Source of the DNA: Pseudomonas saudiphocaensis
Lineage (GTDB): Bacteria; Pseudomonadota; Gammaproteobacteria; Pseudomonadales; Pseudomonadaceae
Reading direction: 5' to 3'
DNA length: 64,000 nucleotides
NCBI RefSeq assembly: GCF_000756775.1
Contig: NZ_CCSF01000001.1
Span: forward strand, 1,116,001 to 1,180,000
The position numbers and the translations under genes are program-made. The notes beneath the pieces were generated by a model. The model did no database searches. It was not told where the DNA came from and was given only the letters and a program-made list of their open reading frames with translations. The first letter of the stretch is position 1. Every line of letters begins with the position of its first letter. This document shows positions 9,305 to 19,227 of the stretch, piece by piece.

Positions 9305-10307
9305 GCTGGCCTGGCCCTGGATTTTCCTCTTGCTACCCCTGCCCTGGCTACTTCGCTGGGCACTTCCCCCCGCCGACAGCGGCGATGCCGCGCTGAAGGT
9401 CAGCTTTCTCCAGGAGCTTCAGAGCCTGTCCGGCCGGCGTGCCAGCATCACCCTGCCCGGTTGGCGCCAGCAGATACCCTATGCGCTGGTCTGGCTGCTG
9501 CTGCTATTTGCTGCGGCCCGTCCGCAGTGGCTCGGCGAGCCGCTACCCCTGCCCAGCAGCGGCCGCGACCTGCTGCTGGCCGTGGACGTATCGGGCTCAA
9601 TGGACTACCCCGACATGCAATGGCAGGGGCATGAGGTCAGCCGTCTGGAGCTGGTCCAGCAGCTGTTCGGCGATTTCATCATCGAACGGCATGGTGACCG
9701 CGTCGGGCTGATCCTGTTCGGCAGCAAGGCCTACCTGCAGGCGCCGCTGACCTTCGACCGACAAACTGTACGCACCTGGCTCGATGACGCCAGCCCTGGC
9801 ATCGCCGGCAACAATACGGCCATCGGCGACGCGATCGGGCTGGCGGTCAAACGCTTGCGCGAGCGTCCGGCAGAAAGTCGCGTGCTGGTGCTGATCACCG
9901 ACGGCGCCAATAACGGCGGCGAGATAGAACCACTGCTTGCGGCACGCCTGGCTGCTGCCCAGCAGGTAAAGGTGCACACCATAGGCATCGGCGCCCCCCA
10001 GTCGTCAGATGGCGCACTCGGTCACTTCGGTTTCAACGCTACCGACCTCGACGAGCCGACTTTGCGCGCCATCGCCGAGCAAACCGGCGGCGAGTATTTT
10101 CGTGCGCGCTCAAGCGACGAACTCAAGGCTATCGGTGCCGCCCTCGACCAGCTCGAACCGGCCGCGCAAGCACCTGCACAAGCACACGTTGCGGATGCCT
10201 TGTACGCCTGGCCATTGGCCGCGGCTCTACTGCTCAGTCTGCTGATGGTGGCGAACCGTCTCTGGCCGACACCGCTGCGGCGGCTTCTACCCGGTAAGCA
10301 ACCATGA
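9297..10307 (+). CDS. BatA-like membrane-anchored VWA protein
   Basis: This 336-residue protein has N-terminal membrane segments (about residues 5-22 and 60-76). A VWA domain follows, carrying an intact metal-ion-dependent adhesion site, DVSGSMD, at residues 97-103, with NTAIGDAIGLA and VLITDGANNGGEI further on. A final membrane helix lies near residues 305-325. This topology matches BatA, a VWA protein held at the membrane. It sits between DUF4381 and the VWA-TPR gene with overlaps on both sides. It probably forms a membrane complex with the downstream BatB/C-like protein that the MoxR ATPase acts upon; that interaction is inferred from family context. Confidence 0.9.
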   Translation: MFELAWPWIFLLLPLPWLLRWALPPADSGDAALKVSFLQELQSLSGRRASITLPGWRQQIPYALVWLLLLFAAARPQWLGEPLPLPSSGRDLLLAVDVSGSMDYPDMQWQGHEVSRLELVQQLFGDFIIERHGDRVGLILFGSKAYLQAPLTFDRQTVRTWLDDASPGIAGNNTAIGDAIGLAVKRLRERPAESRVLVLITDGANNGGEIEPLLAARLAAAQQVKVHTIGIGAPQSSDGALGHFGFNATDLDEPTLRAIAEQTGGEYFRARSSDELKAIGAALDQLEPAAQAPAQAHVADALYAWPLAAALLLSLLMVANRLWPTPLRRLLPGKQP

Positions 10308-12013
10308 TCGACCTCTGGCCACATGTGCTCAGGCCTTACTGGCTGCTGCTCGTGCCGCTGCCAATCTGGCTGCTGTGGCGTCTCTGGCACCTGCGGCGCC
10401 GGACCGGGAACTGGCAACGCCTGTTGCCTGAAGCCTTTCACCAGGTATTGCTAACCAAAGGCAAGTCGCGCAGCAGCCGGCTGCCCTGGCTACTGCTCGG
10501 CTGCGCATGGCTGCTGGCTTGCCTGGCCCTGTTGGGACCGAGCTGGCAGCAGGTCGAACAGCCCGGCTTATCGCGCGACGACCCACTGGTAATCCTGCTT
10601 GATCTGACCCCGGCCATGCTCGCCGCCGACCTGCAACCCACCCGTCTGGAACACGCCAAGCGCAAGATTCTCGACCTGTTGCAAGCGCGCCAGGATGCCC
10701 AGACGGCAGTGGTTGTGTTTGCCGGCAGTGCCCATACCCTGGTGCCGCTGACCAAAGACCTGGCGACGACACAGAACTTGCTCGACGCCCTTCACCCCAG
10801 CCTGATGCCCGCAGCCGGGCAGCGTGCGGATCTGGCGGTCGCCCAAGGCATCGCGCTGCTGGAGCATGGCGCCCGCGGCCGCGGCCGTCTTCTGCTGATC
10901 GGCAGCGACCTGAACGAAAGCGAGCGCGACAGCATTCAGGCCCAGTTGAAGGATGCAGGGCTGCGCCTGCTGATTCTCGGCATCGGTACCCGCCAGGGCG
11001 CCCCAATCGCCAGTGAAGACGGCAGCTTTCTAAAGGATGATCAGGGCGCGATCCTTATTCCCCGGCTGGACGACTCAACCCTGCGCCGTTTCGCCAACGA
11101 CACCGGCGGCCGCTATCAGCAGTCCCGCCTTGATGCTCAGGACCTGCGCAGTCTGGGGCTGCTGGAGCGCGGCGGTTCTCTGCGGGCCAGGGACAACGAA
11201 ACAACGCAACTCGATCTCTGGCTGGATCAAGGCTATTGGCTGCTCCTGCCGCTTCTGCTGCTGGCCGCCTGTGGTGGGCGCCGTGGCTGGTTGCTCTGTC
11301 TGCCACTACTGATTGCCCTGCCGCAGCCAGCCAGCGCGGTCAGTTTGGATGACCTTTGGGCGCGCCCGGATCAACAGGGCATGCGCCTGCTTGAGCAGAA
11401 CCGTCCGGGCGAGGCCGCCGAACACTTCGAGGATTATCGCTGGCAGGGTTTTGCTCGCTATCAGGCTGGCGACTATGCCGGCGCGGCAGAGCGTTTTGCC
11501 CAGGGCGACACCGCCAGCGATCATTACAATCGCGGCAATGCCCTGGCGCGCAACGAGCAATACGAATCTGCCATCGAGGCCTACGATCAGGCACTGGAGC
11601 TCGCTCCGGGCCTGCAAGCTGCGCAGCACAACAAGGCCCTTGTCGAAGAACTACTGCGCCAGCGCGAGCAGCAAGCGCAAGAGAGCGAGTCACCGCAGGA
11701 AGGCGCAGAAGATGAGGCCTCCCCAGAGCAGTCGCCCGCCACCGGAGGCGCCGCCGGCACACAGGTGGAAGCCGCCACAGATACTGAAACACAGGCCGGC
11801 GACGAGCAGAATGAACCCACGCAGCCAGCAGATCAGTCACTCGACGACACTACAGAGGCTGGAGCCAACGTACAGCCTGTCCGGAACGAGGATGCGCTTG
11901 CCGATCCGGAACAGAACCAGGCACTGGAACAGTGGTTGCGCAAGGTACCGGATAACCCCGGCGAGCTGTTGCGACGCAAGTTCCTCCTTGAATATCGCAA
12001 GCATCAGGAATGA
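10304..12013 (+). CDS. BatB/BatC-like VWA protein fused to TPR repeats
   Basis: This 569-residue protein combines what are often two genes. The N-terminal half has two membrane helices and a VWA domain. A third membrane helix pair near residues 305-345 precedes TPR-like repeats (RPGEAAEHFEDYRWQGFARY, then NRGNALARNEQYESAIEAYD). The C-terminal 130 residues are acidic and low-complexity, rich in E, Q, T and P. The metal site is degenerate: where BatA has DVSGS this protein has DLTPA (in LLDLTPAMLAADL), so metal binding is probably weakened or lost. Start and upstream stop overlap (ATGA). The 18-base gap to batD keeps it in the operon. Confidence 0.88.
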   Translation: MIDLWPHVLRPYWLLLVPLPIWLLWRLWHLRRRTGNWQRLLPEAFHQVLLTKGKSRSSRLPWLLLGCAWLLACLALLGPSWQQVEQPGLSRDDPLVILLDLTPAMLAADLQPTRLEHAKRKILDLLQARQDAQTAVVVFAGSAHTLVPLTKDLATTQNLLDALHPSLMPAAGQRADLAVAQGIALLEHGARGRGRLLLIGSDLNESERDSIQAQLKDAGLRLLILGIGTRQGAPIASEDGSFLKDDQGAILIPRLDDSTLRRFANDTGGRYQQSRLDAQDLRSLGLLERGGSLRARDNETTQLDLWLDQGYWLLLPLLLLAACGGRRGWLLCLPLLIALPQPASAVSLDDLWARPDQQGMRLLEQNRPGEAAEHFEDYRWQGFARYQAGDYAGAAERFAQGDTASDHYNRGNALARNEQYESAIEAYDQALELAPGLQAAQHNKALVEELLRQREQQAQESESPQEGAEDEASPEQSPATGGAAGTQVEAATDTETQAGDEQNEPTQPADQSLDDTTEAGANVQPVRNEDALADPEQNQALEQWLRKVPDNPGELLRRKFLLEYRKHQE

Positions 12014-12031
12014 AACGGGAATGAATCCATC

Positions 12032-13651
12032 ATGCGTCTGCTGACCCTGGTATTTCTCATGCTCTTGGGCATGCAGGCGAACGCGGCAAGCCTGACGGCG
12101 AGCGTCGACCGTACCCAGCTGAGCCTCAATGAAACGCTGGAGCTCACCCTCGAAACCGACGATGCGACCATTTTCGGCAAGCCGAATCTGCAGCCACTCG
12201 ACGGTCTGTTCAAGGTGTTCGGCAGCCGCCAGCTCAACCAGTTGTCGAGTGTCAATGGCCAGGCCCGCTCGATCACCCAGTGGCTGATCACCCTACAGCC
12301 CCAACAGACCGGCTATGTGGTGATCCCGCCCCTGCAGATTGGCGGACTGAGCAGCAAGCCCATCACCCTGCACGTGCGCGAAACCAGCGCCGACGAGGGT
12401 AATCGCCTTTCACCCATCTTCATCGATGCCAGCCTCGACAGGGACAGTGTCTATGTTCAGGCCCAGGTGGTGCTTACGCTACGCATCTATCACTCTGTGT
12501 CGCTCTATGACGACAGCACTCTCTCGCCGCTGCAGATGAGCGACGCGCTGGTGGAGCGTCTCGATGAGCCACGCACCTATGAAAAGGACATCAACGGCAT
12601 CCGCCACGGCGTAATTGAAATTCGCTACGCTCTGTTCCCGCAGAAAAGCGGTGCGCTGACCATCCCTTCGCAGCTGTTCAGCGCCACCGCAGTCGCTCCC
12701 GCTACGGGCGACCGCTTCGGTTCACGTTTTGGCCGTTCAACCCAGGTCAAATCACCGTCCATCCCACTCCAGGTTAAACCCAAGCCGGCCGAATATCCGG
12801 CGAACACGCCCTGGCTGCCGGCTACCAATCTGACCCTGGTAGAGGCCTGGAGCCCGGAACCCCAAGAGGCCAGAATCGGCGAAGCCCTGACTCGCAGCGT
12901 ACTGCTCAAGGCCGAAGGTTTGACCAGCGCCCAGCTGCCGCCGCTTCAGTCGACTCAGGTGCCCGGCCTGCGCGGTTATCCTGATCAACCCAGCCTGCGT
13001 AACGAAGTCGCTGCCCACGGCGTCAGCGGCAGCCGCGAGCAGCGTGAGGCCCTGGTGGCAACCAAGCCGGGTGATTTCCAGTTGCCGGCCATTGAACTGG
13101 TTTGGTGGAACACCGCCGAAGATCGCCTGGAGCGCAGCTCACTACCCGCTCGCTCATTACAAGTGGCGGAAAATCCCGATCTGCAACAGCCAACCATCGA
13201 AGCCCCGGCCTACCCCATGCAAACCGAAACCGAGCGGCTCTGGCCCTGGCAGCTGAGTACCTTGTTGCTGGCCCTGACCACCCTGCTCGGCTTTGGCCTC
13301 TGGCTGCATGCACGCAGCCAGCCGGCCATTATCCGTACCGTTCAGGTCGGGCCTACGCCTCGCAGCCTGCTCGACGACCTCAAACGCGCCTGCCAGGCCA
13401 ACGCCCCCCTGGCCACACGCCACGCCATCGACGCCTGGGCACGGCAGCAGCCGGAAACCCTAGCCGAGATGGCCGCGCGTTTCGTACCGCTGTCGGATGC
13501 TCTGGATGGCCTCAACGGAGCGCTCTACAGCGAGGCCGGGCAACGTTGGCAAGGCGATGCGCTGTGGCAGGCGATCCAGAATCTGCCGCCGGCTCAAACC
13601 TCCAGCACCGAACAGGAAGCAGGCTCCCTGCCGCCGCTGTATCCGCGCTGA
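12032..13651 (+). CDS. BatD-like oxygen-tolerance family protein
   Basis: This 539-residue protein begins with a signal peptide (MRLLTLVFLMLLGMQANA). A long periplasmic region of beta-sandwich-like repeats follows, including QLSLNETLELTLETDD and TGYVVIPPLQIGGLSSKPI. A membrane helix near residues 400-420 leads to a short cytoplasmic tail. This is the BatD ('oxygen tolerance') architecture. As the last gene of the MoxR cluster it probably supplies the periplasmic part of the Bat membrane complex. The name comes from Bacteroides aerotolerance genes; direct evidence for oxygen tolerance in Pseudomonas is lacking as far as I know. Confidence 0.88.
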   Translation: MRLLTLVFLMLLGMQANAASLTASVDRTQLSLNETLELTLETDDATIFGKPNLQPLDGLFKVFGSRQLNQLSSVNGQARSITQWLITLQPQQTGYVVIPPLQIGGLSSKPITLHVRETSADEGNRLSPIFIDASLDRDSVYVQAQVVLTLRIYHSVSLYDDSTLSPLQMSDALVERLDEPRTYEKDINGIRHGVIEIRYALFPQKSGALTIPSQLFSATAVAPATGDRFGSRFGRSTQVKSPSIPLQVKPKPAEYPANTPWLPATNLTLVEAWSPEPQEARIGEALTRSVLLKAEGLTSAQLPPLQSTQVPGLRGYPDQPSLRNEVAAHGVSGSREQREALVATKPGDFQLPAIELVWWNTAEDRLERSSLPARSLQVAENPDLQQPTIEAPAYPMQTETERLWPWQLSTLLLALTTLLGFGLWLHARSQPAIIRTVQVGPTPRSLLDDLKRACQANAPLATRHAIDAWARQQPETLAEMAARFVPLSDALDGLNGALYSEAGQRWQGDALWQAIQNLPPAQTSSTEQEAGSLPPLYPR

Positions 13652-13680
13652 GGCTGCACCTGTCGTGTCTATCAGATCGC

Positions 13681-13989
13681 TCAGCGGCGGGTAATCAGCC
13701 CCTGCCGAGCGACCCGCGTCAGCTCATGAACACAGCTTTCCAGGCATTCGCTCGGCGGTGCCTGAATTACTGCAAGATCAAAGCTATCGTCGGCGAAACC
13801 GGCCAAGGATTCATCTGTATCAGCAAACCGGATAAGCAAAGCGCGGGACTTGCCGTTGCGGCGTGGCCAACCTTCGAGATGGCGCAGCAACGACGGCTGA
13901 TGATTGCCAGAGAGAAGGATTCGTGGAGTGGAGCGAGTCAGCCCGCCGATGATGGGGCCTAAAGGCAAGCGTGCGTAGGATGCGTTCAT
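13681..13989 (-). CDS. Short protein resembling a methyltransferase C-terminus
   Basis: This 102-residue protein ends with FADDSFDLAVIQ followed by HELTRVARQG. That resembles the late part of class I SAM-dependent methyltransferases (a hydrophobic strand after SFD, then an E-L-x-R-V helix and a glycine turn). The glycine-rich SAM-binding loop is absent and the protein is far too short for an enzyme. It is either a degenerate paralog or a small protein with a borrowed fold. A GAGG lies about 12 bases before the ATG. It is convergent with batD and divergent from nuoA. Confidence 0.55.
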   Translation of the reverse strand: MNASYARLPLGPIIGGLTRSTPRILLSGNHQPSLLRHLEGWPRRNGKSRALLIRFADTDESLAGFADDSFDLAVIQAPPSECLESCVHELTRVARQGLITRR

Positions 13990-14320
13990 TCATGGATTCC
14001 GCCTCACCTGTTCTGCTGGGCAGCGGTGGGAGGCATCACCGGAACCAGCGCTTTAGCAGTATTTCGGACCTCGGTCCGGCGCCCCGCAAGTAGCTGACTA
14101 AATCGGCGCATGGGCGAAAACCTACACAGACATATCACCCACTGTCAACTAAGCTGCTCACAGCTTCGGGTTTATCCGCCTGAGAAAAAATATTTCGGGA
14201 AGTTACTAGCGAAACATGTACTTGCCGCTTTTTTGCTCCTAGAATGGCTCTCCGTCAAGGGTTTGCGACACTTCGTCACAGTCGGAGCCAATAATACGCC
14301 GCCCTCACAAGGAGTTCGGC
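13990..14320. other. nuo operon upstream region
   Basis: This 331-base non-coding stretch separates the methyltransferase-like gene from nuoA and must hold the nuo promoter. It contains a short perfect dyad (CGGACC at 14065-14070 and GGTCCG at 14073-14078) and an A+T-rich patch around 14185-14240. I see no convincing -35/-10 pair and no clear TTGAT-N4-ATCAA ANR/FNR box. A 72-codon open frame (14110-14328) has no ribosome site and runs into nuoA, so I do not call it a gene. Confidence 0.5.
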
Positions 14321-14728
14321 ATGCCTGATGCCTCACTGGCCCATAACTGGGGCTTTGCTGTTTTTTTGTTGGGCGTCGCTGCCCTGTGCGCTTTCATGCT
14401 GGGTGTATCCAGCCTCCTTGGCAGCAAGGCCTGGGGCCGCGCCAAGAACGAGCCATTCGAATCCGGCATTCTGCCCACCGGCAATGCACGCCTGCGTTTC
14501 TCTGCAAAGTTTTATCTAGTCGCGATTCTTTTCGTGATCTTCGACATTGAAGCCCTGTTTCTCTTCGCCTGGGCCGTCTCGGTGCGCGAAAGCGCCTGGA
14601 TCGGCCTGGTCGGCGCTACCGTTTTCATAACAATTCTGTTCGCGGGTCTTGTCTATGAGGCCTCGACAGGTGCACTTGACTGGTCACCTGCAGGGCGCCG
14701 CAAACGACAGGCGAAGCTGAAGCAATGA
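14321..14728 (+). CDS. nuoA: NADH-quinone oxidoreductase subunit A
   Basis: NuoA is a small membrane subunit of proton-pumping complex I, lying next to NuoH where the peripheral arm docks. This 135-residue protein has three membrane helices (about residues 12-32, 65-87 and 97-118). It also has the conserved loop [20 protein letters not shown] and the [13 protein letters not shown] helix with the acidic residues typical of the subunit. The ATG at 14321 has an AAGGAG ribosome site 7 bases upstream. It opens the fourteen-function nuo operon, which runs to 29333. Confidence 0.97.
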   Translation: MPDASLAHNWGFAVFLLGVAALCAFMLGVSSLLGSKAWGRAKNEPFESGILPTGNARLRFSAKFYLVAILFVIFDIEALFLFAWAVSVRESAWIGLVGATVFITILFAGLVYEASTGALDWSPAGRRKRQAKLKQ

Positions 14729-14738
14729 GGCTCTTCGC

Positions 14739-15413
14739 ATGCAATACAAACTTACCCGGATCGATCCGGATGCGGTCACAGACCGCTATCCGATCGGCCA
14801 ACAGGAGACTGTTGCCGATCCATTAGAAGACCAGGTTCATCGCAACATCTACATGGGCAAGCTGGAAGACGTGTTGAACGACGCGGTCAACTGGGGGCGC
14901 AAGAATTCCCTCTGGCCGTACAACTTCGGCCTGTCGTGCTGCTATGTGGAGATGACCACGGCCTTCACCGCGCCTCATGACATCGCCCGTTTCGGCGCCG
15001 AGGTAATTCGCGCCTCGCCGCGCCAGGCCGACTTCATGGTCATTGCCGGGACGCCCTTCATCAAGATGGCCCCCATCATCCAGCGGCTCTATGAGCAGAT
15101 GCTCGAGCCCAAGTGGGTCATTTCGATGGGCGCCTGCGCCAATTCCGGTGGTATGTACGACATCTACTCGGTCGTTCAAGGGGTCGACAAGTTCCTCCCC
15201 GTGGACGTGTACATACCCGGCTGCCCGCCCCGCCCCGAGGCGTTCCTGCAAGGTTTGCAACTGCTGCAGGAATCCATCGGCAAGGAGCGCCGCCCGCTTT
15301 CCTGGGTCGTCGGTGATCAGGGCATCTATCGCCCCGAGATGCCGTCGCAGAGAGAAGAGCGACGCGAACAGCGTATCCAGGTCACCAACCTGCGCAGCCC
15401 CGACGACGTGTGA
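14739..15413 (+). CDS. nuoB: NADH-quinone oxidoreductase subunit B
   Basis: NuoB carries the terminal N2 [4Fe-4S] cluster that passes electrons to quinone. The 224-residue sequence shows the cluster ligands: the adjacent cysteines in GLSCCYVEM, one in [11 protein letters not shown] and one in [11 protein letters not shown]. The N-terminal 40 residues are a variable extension. It starts 10 bases after nuoA and is followed by a 63-base gap before nuoCD. The family assignment and expected length both fit. Confidence 0.97.
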   Translation: MQYKLTRIDPDAVTDRYPIGQQETVADPLEDQVHRNIYMGKLEDVLNDAVNWGRKNSLWPYNFGLSCCYVEMTTAFTAPHDIARFGAEVIRASPRQADFMVIAGTPFIKMAPIIQRLYEQMLEPKWVISMGACANSGGMYDIYSVVQGVDKFLPVDVYIPGCPPRPEAFLQGLQLLQESIGKERRPLSWVVGDQGIYRPEMPSQREERREQRIQVTNLRSPDDV

Positions 15414-15476
15414 TATCGGCTTTCCTGACCGGAAGGCCCCCGCACACCCAAACGTTGACCGAAAGCGACCGAGACC

Positions 15477-17258
15477 ATGACTGCAGGCAATGCGCTGTAC
15501 ATTCCGCCCTACAAGGCTGACGACCAGGATATCGTCGTCGAACTGAACGCGCGCTTTGGCGCCGAGACCTTTACGCTGCAACCCAGCCTGACCGGTATGC
15601 CGGTGCTCTGGGTAGCGCGCGACAAGCTCATCGAAGTCCTGCGCTTCCTGCGCCAGGTGAGCAAGCCCTACGTGATGCTCTATGACCTGAGCGCCACCGA
15701 CGAGCGCCTGCGCACTCAGCGTCAGGGCCTGCCCGCGGCCGATTTCAGCGTTTTCTACCATCTGATGTCGCTGGAGCGTAACAGCGACGTGATGATCAAG
15801 GTTGCACTGCGCGAAGGGGACCTGAATCTGCCCACCGCCACCAGCGTCTGGCCCAATGCCAACTGGTACGAGCGCGAAGTCTGGGACATGTTCGGCATCA
15901 CCTTCGACGGCCACCCCTTTTTGACCCGCATGCTGATGCCACCGACCTGGGAAGGCCACCCGCTGCGCAAGGACTACCCGGCGCGCGCCACCGAGTTCGA
16001 CCCCTATAGCCTGAACGCCGCCAAGCAGGATCTGGAGCAGGAAGCCCTGCGCTTCAAGCCGGAAGACTGGGGTATGAAACGCGCCGGCGAGCATGAGGAC
16101 TACATGTTCCTCAACCTTGGCCCGAACCACCCTTCGGCCCACGGCGCCTTCCGCATCATCCTGCAGCTCGATGGCGAGGAAATTCTCGATTGCGTGCCGG
16201 AAATTGGCTACCACCATCGCGGTGCGGAGAAGATGGCCGAGCGTCAGAGCTGGCACAGCTTCATTCCCTATACCGACCGCATCGACTATCTCGGCGGGGT
16301 GATGAACAACCTGCCCTATGTGCTGGCCGTGGAGAAACTGGCCGGCATCACCGTGCCGGACCGCGTCGACTTCATCCGCGTGATGATGGCCGAGTTCTTC
16401 CGCATCCAGAACCACCTGCTCTACCTCGGCACTTACATCCAGGACGTTGGCGCCATGACGCCGGTGTTCTTCACCTTCACCGACCGCCAGCGCGCCTACA
16501 AGGTGATCGAAGCCATCACCGGCTTCCGCATGCATCCGGCCTGGTACCGCATCGGCGGCGTCGCCCACGACCTGCCGCGCGGCTGGGACAAGCTGGTGCG
16601 CGAATTCCTCGACTGGATGCCCAAGCGTCTCAACGAGTATGAAAAGGCCGCGCTGAAGAACAGCATCCTGATCGGCCGAACCAAGGGCGTGGCTGCCTAC
16701 AACACCAAGGAAGCCCTGGAATGGGGCACCACCGGTGCCGGCCTGCGCGCGACCGGTTGCGATTTCGACCTGCGCAAGGCGCGCCCCTACTCCGGCTACC
16801 AGCATTTCGATTTCGAAGTGCCGCTGGCGGTCAACGGCGATGCCTACGACCGCTGCATGGTGAAGATGGGCGAGATGCGCGAGAGCCTGAAGATCATCGA
16901 GCAGTGCCTCAAGCACATGCCCGAAGGTCCGTACAAGGCCGACCACCCGCTGACCACGCCGCCACCGAAAGAGCGCACGCTGCAGCATATCGAAACCCTG
17001 ATCACGCACTTCCTGCAAGTGTCCTGGGGGCCGGTGATGCCGGCCAACGAAAGCCTGCAGATGATCGAAGCGACCAAGGGCATCAACAGCTACTACCTGA
17101 CCAGCGACGGCAGCACCATGAGCTACCGCACGCGCATTCGGACGCCCAGTTTCCCGCATCTGCAGCAAATCCCCGCGGTCATCCGCGGCAGCATGATTCC
17201 GGACCTGATCGCCTATCTGGGCAGTATCGATTTCGTTATGGCCGACGTGGACCGCTGA
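15477..17258 (+). CDS. nuoCD: Fused NADH-quinone oxidoreductase subunit C/D
   Basis: This 593-residue fusion joins NuoC (residues about 1-190, with the signature [18 protein letters not shown] followed by [18 protein letters not shown]) to NuoD (about 210-593). The NuoD part starts near [15 protein letters not shown], contains [14 protein letters not shown], and ends [11 protein letters not shown]. NuoD shapes the quinone-binding cavity with NuoB, while NuoC is structural in the peripheral arm. The C/D fusion is usual in Escherichia and Pseudomonas. The frame is intact, and nuoE begins 2 bases after the stop. Confidence 0.97.
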   Translation: MTAGNALYIPPYKADDQDIVVELNARFGAETFTLQPSLTGMPVLWVARDKLIEVLRFLRQVSKPYVMLYDLSATDERLRTQRQGLPAADFSVFYHLMSLERNSDVMIKVALREGDLNLPTATSVWPNANWYEREVWDMFGITFDGHPFLTRMLMPPTWEGHPLRKDYPARATEFDPYSLNAAKQDLEQEALRFKPEDWGMKRAGEHEDYMFLNLGPNHPSAHGAFRIILQLDGEEILDCVPEIGYHHRGAEKMAERQSWHSFIPYTDRIDYLGGVMNNLPYVLAVEKLAGITVPDRVDFIRVMMAEFFRIQNHLLYLGTYIQDVGAMTPVFFTFTDRQRAYKVIEAITGFRMHPAWYRIGGVAHDLPRGWDKLVREFLDWMPKRLNEYEKAALKNSILIGRTKGVAAYNTKEALEWGTTGAGLRATGCDFDLRKARPYSGYQHFDFEVPLAVNGDAYDRCMVKMGEMRESLKIIEQCLKHMPEGPYKADHPLTTPPPKERTLQHIETLITHFLQVSWGPVMPANESLQMIEATKGINSYYLTSDGSTMSYRTRIRTPSFPHLQQIPAVIRGSMIPDLIAYLGSIDFVMADVDR

Positions 17259-17259
17259 T

Positions 17260-17754
17260 ATGAGCACTGTTATCAAGACTGACCGTTTCGCCCTCAGCGA
17301 AGCCGAGCGCTCGGCCATCGAGCACGAAATGCACCACTACGAAGACCCGCGCGCGGCATCCATCGAGGCGCTGAAGATCGTCCAGAAAGCCCGCGGTTGG
17401 GTGCCGGACGGCGCTTGCGACGCCATCGGCGAGATCCTCGGCATCCCCGCCAGCGACGTCGAAGGCGTCGCCACCTTCTATAGTCAGATTTTCCGTGTGC
17501 CGGTGGGCCGTCACATCATCCGCGTCTGCGACAGCATGACCTGCTACATCGGCGGGCATGAGAGCGTGCTGGACAGCATCAAGAATGAAATAGGGATCGA
17601 GCCGGGCCAGACCACGGCCGACAACCGCTTCACGCTGATTCCTGTGTGCTGCCTGGGCAACTGCGACAAGGCCCCGGCGCTGATGATCGACGACGACACC
17701 TTTGGCGATGTTCAGCCCGGCGGCATCGCCCAGTTGCTGGAGGCCTATCAATGA
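17260..17754 (+). CDS. nuoE: NADH-quinone oxidoreductase subunit E
   Basis: NuoE holds the N1a [2Fe-2S] cluster in the NADH dehydrogenase module. This 164-residue protein has the four ligand cysteines in the thioredoxin-like pattern [12 protein letters not shown] and, about 40 residues later, [12 protein letters not shown]. The N-terminal half is a helical bundle. The stop codon overlaps the nuoF start (ATGA at 17751-17754), so the two subunits are translationally coupled. Confidence 0.96.
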   Translation: MSTVIKTDRFALSEAERSAIEHEMHHYEDPRAASIEALKIVQKARGWVPDGACDAIGEILGIPASDVEGVATFYSQIFRVPVGRHIIRVCDSMTCYIGGHESVLDSIKNEIGIEPGQTTADNRFTLIPVCCLGNCDKAPALMIDDDTFGDVQPGGIAQLLEAYQ

Positions 17755-19097
17755 GCGTCATGAAGCAATTGGCATCTTTCGGCCCGGCCAACCGCATTGC
17801 CCGCAGCGAAGAAACCCATCCCATGACCTGGCGCCTGCGTGACGACGGCCAGCCGGTGTGGCTAGAAGAGTACCGGCAGAAGAACGGCTATGCCGCGCTG
17901 CGCAAGGCGCTGACAGAGCTGAGCCAGGCCGACATCGTCCAGCAGGTCAAGGACTCGGGCCTCAAGGGCCGCGGCGGCGCGGGCTTTCCGACTGGCGTCA
18001 AATGGGGACTGATGCCCACCGACGAGTCGCTGAACATCCGTTACCTGCTGTGCAACGCAGACGAGATGGAGCCCAATACCTGGAAGGACCGCCTGCTGAT
18101 GGAGCAGCTGCCGCACCTGCTGGTCGAAGGCATGATCATCAGTGCCCGCGCGCTCAAGGCCTACCGCGGCTATATCTTCCTGCGCGGCGAATATGTCGAC
18201 GCAGCGATCAACCTCAACCGCGCCATCGATGAAGCCAAGGCCGCCGGCCTCTTGGGCAAGAACATCCTCGGCAGCGGCTTCGATTTCGAGCTGTTCGTAC
18301 ACACCGGCGCCGGCCGCTATATCTGCGGGGAAGAAACCGCCCTGATCAATTCGCTGGAAGGCCGCCGCGCCAACCCGCGCGCCAAGCCGCCGTTCCCCGC
18401 CGCCGTCGGCGTATGGGGCAAGCCGACCTGCGTCAACAACGTCGAAACCCTGTGCAATGTGCCGGCAATCATCGGCAACGGCGTGCCCTGGTACAAATCC
18501 CTGGCACGCGCCGGCAGTGAAGACCACGGCAGCAAGCTGATGGGTTTTTCCGGCAAGGTGAAGAACCCCGGTATCTGGGAGCTGCCCTTCGGCATCACCG
18601 CGCGCGAACTTTTCGAGGACTACGCCGGTGGCATGAAGGATGGCTACAGCCTCAAGTGCTGGCAGCCCGGCGGCGCCGGGACCGGTTTCCTGCTGCCCGA
18701 GCACCTGGAGGCGCAAATGTATGCCGGTGGCGTCGCCAAATTCGGTACACGCATGGGCACTGGCCTGGCACTGGCCGTCGACAACACAGTGAGCATGGTC
18801 TCGCTGCTGCGCAACATGGAAGAGTTCTTCGCCCGCGAATCCTGTGGCTGGTGCACACCATGCCGTGACGGCCTGCCCTGGAGCGTGAAGACCCTGCGCG
18901 CGCTGGAGCGCGGCCAAGGCACATCCCAGGATCTGGACATTCTGCTGCAGCTGGTGGATTTCCTTGGCCCAGGCAAGACCTTCTGCGCCCATGCACCCGG
19001 CGCGGTAGAGCCATTGGGAGCTGCACTCAAATATTTCCGGCATGAGTTCGAAGCGGGCGTCGCCAAGACGGCAAACACCCCGCCGCTGCCGGCATAA
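17751..19097 (+). CDS. nuoF: NADH-quinone oxidoreductase subunit F
   Basis: NuoF binds NADH and FMN and carries the N3 [4Fe-4S] cluster. This 448-residue protein has the glycine-rich nucleotide site [18 protein letters not shown], the FMN-side segment [15 protein letters not shown], and the cluster ligands in [12 protein letters not shown], with a fourth cysteine in [11 protein letters not shown]. The start chosen is the ATG overlapping the nuoE stop. The same frame stays open 35 codons further upstream, but that part lies inside nuoE. A 130-base spacer separates it from nuoG. Confidence 0.96.
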   Translation: MSVMKQLASFGPANRIARSEETHPMTWRLRDDGQPVWLEEYRQKNGYAALRKALTELSQADIVQQVKDSGLKGRGGAGFPTGVKWGLMPTDESLNIRYLLCNADEMEPNTWKDRLLMEQLPHLLVEGMIISARALKAYRGYIFLRGEYVDAAINLNRAIDEAKAAGLLGKNILGSGFDFELFVHTGAGRYICGEETALINSLEGRRANPRAKPPFPAAVGVWGKPTCVNNVETLCNVPAIIGNGVPWYKSLARAGSEDHGSKLMGFSGKVKNPGIWELPFGITARELFEDYAGGMKDGYSLKCWQPGGAGTGFLLPEHLEAQMYAGGVAKFGTRMGTGLALAVDNTVSMVSLLRNMEEFFARESCGWCTPCRDGLPWSVKTLRALERGQGTSQDLDILLQLVDFLGPGKTFCAHAPGAVEPLGAALKYFRHEFEAGVAKTANTPPLPA

Positions 19098-19227
19098 GAA
19101 TTGAAAGACGCTGAAAGCTGCAAGCTGGACGAAAGCAACTCGAGCACCGTTCACCTCAGGCCTTCAGCTTCTTAGCGAAAAGTTTCCTATTAGCCAGACC
19201 CGCGCAAGCGGATGAGAAGACCTTGAA
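19098..19227. repeat. nuoF-nuoG spacer with an imperfect inverted repeat
   Basis: This is an unusually long gap for this operon. It contains GACGCTGAAAGCTGCAAGCT near 19109-19128 and the partly complementary CAGGCCTTCAGCTTCTTAGC near 19155-19174. Similar AAGCTG/CAGCTT-rich stretches occur at about 35950-35998 and 37145-37160. It is probably a short interspersed repeat of this genome. No gene is present. Confidence 0.45.

Noticed and set aside
14110-14328. A 72-codon frame directly before nuoA
   Set aside because: No ribosome site, overlaps the nuoA start, and its translation resembles no family; treated as leader sequence.
14823-17318. An 831-codon minus-strand open frame over nuoB-nuoCD
   Set aside because: It is entirely antisense to well-supported complex I genes and shows no recognisable domain; rich in H, Q, V and G as mirror frames are.
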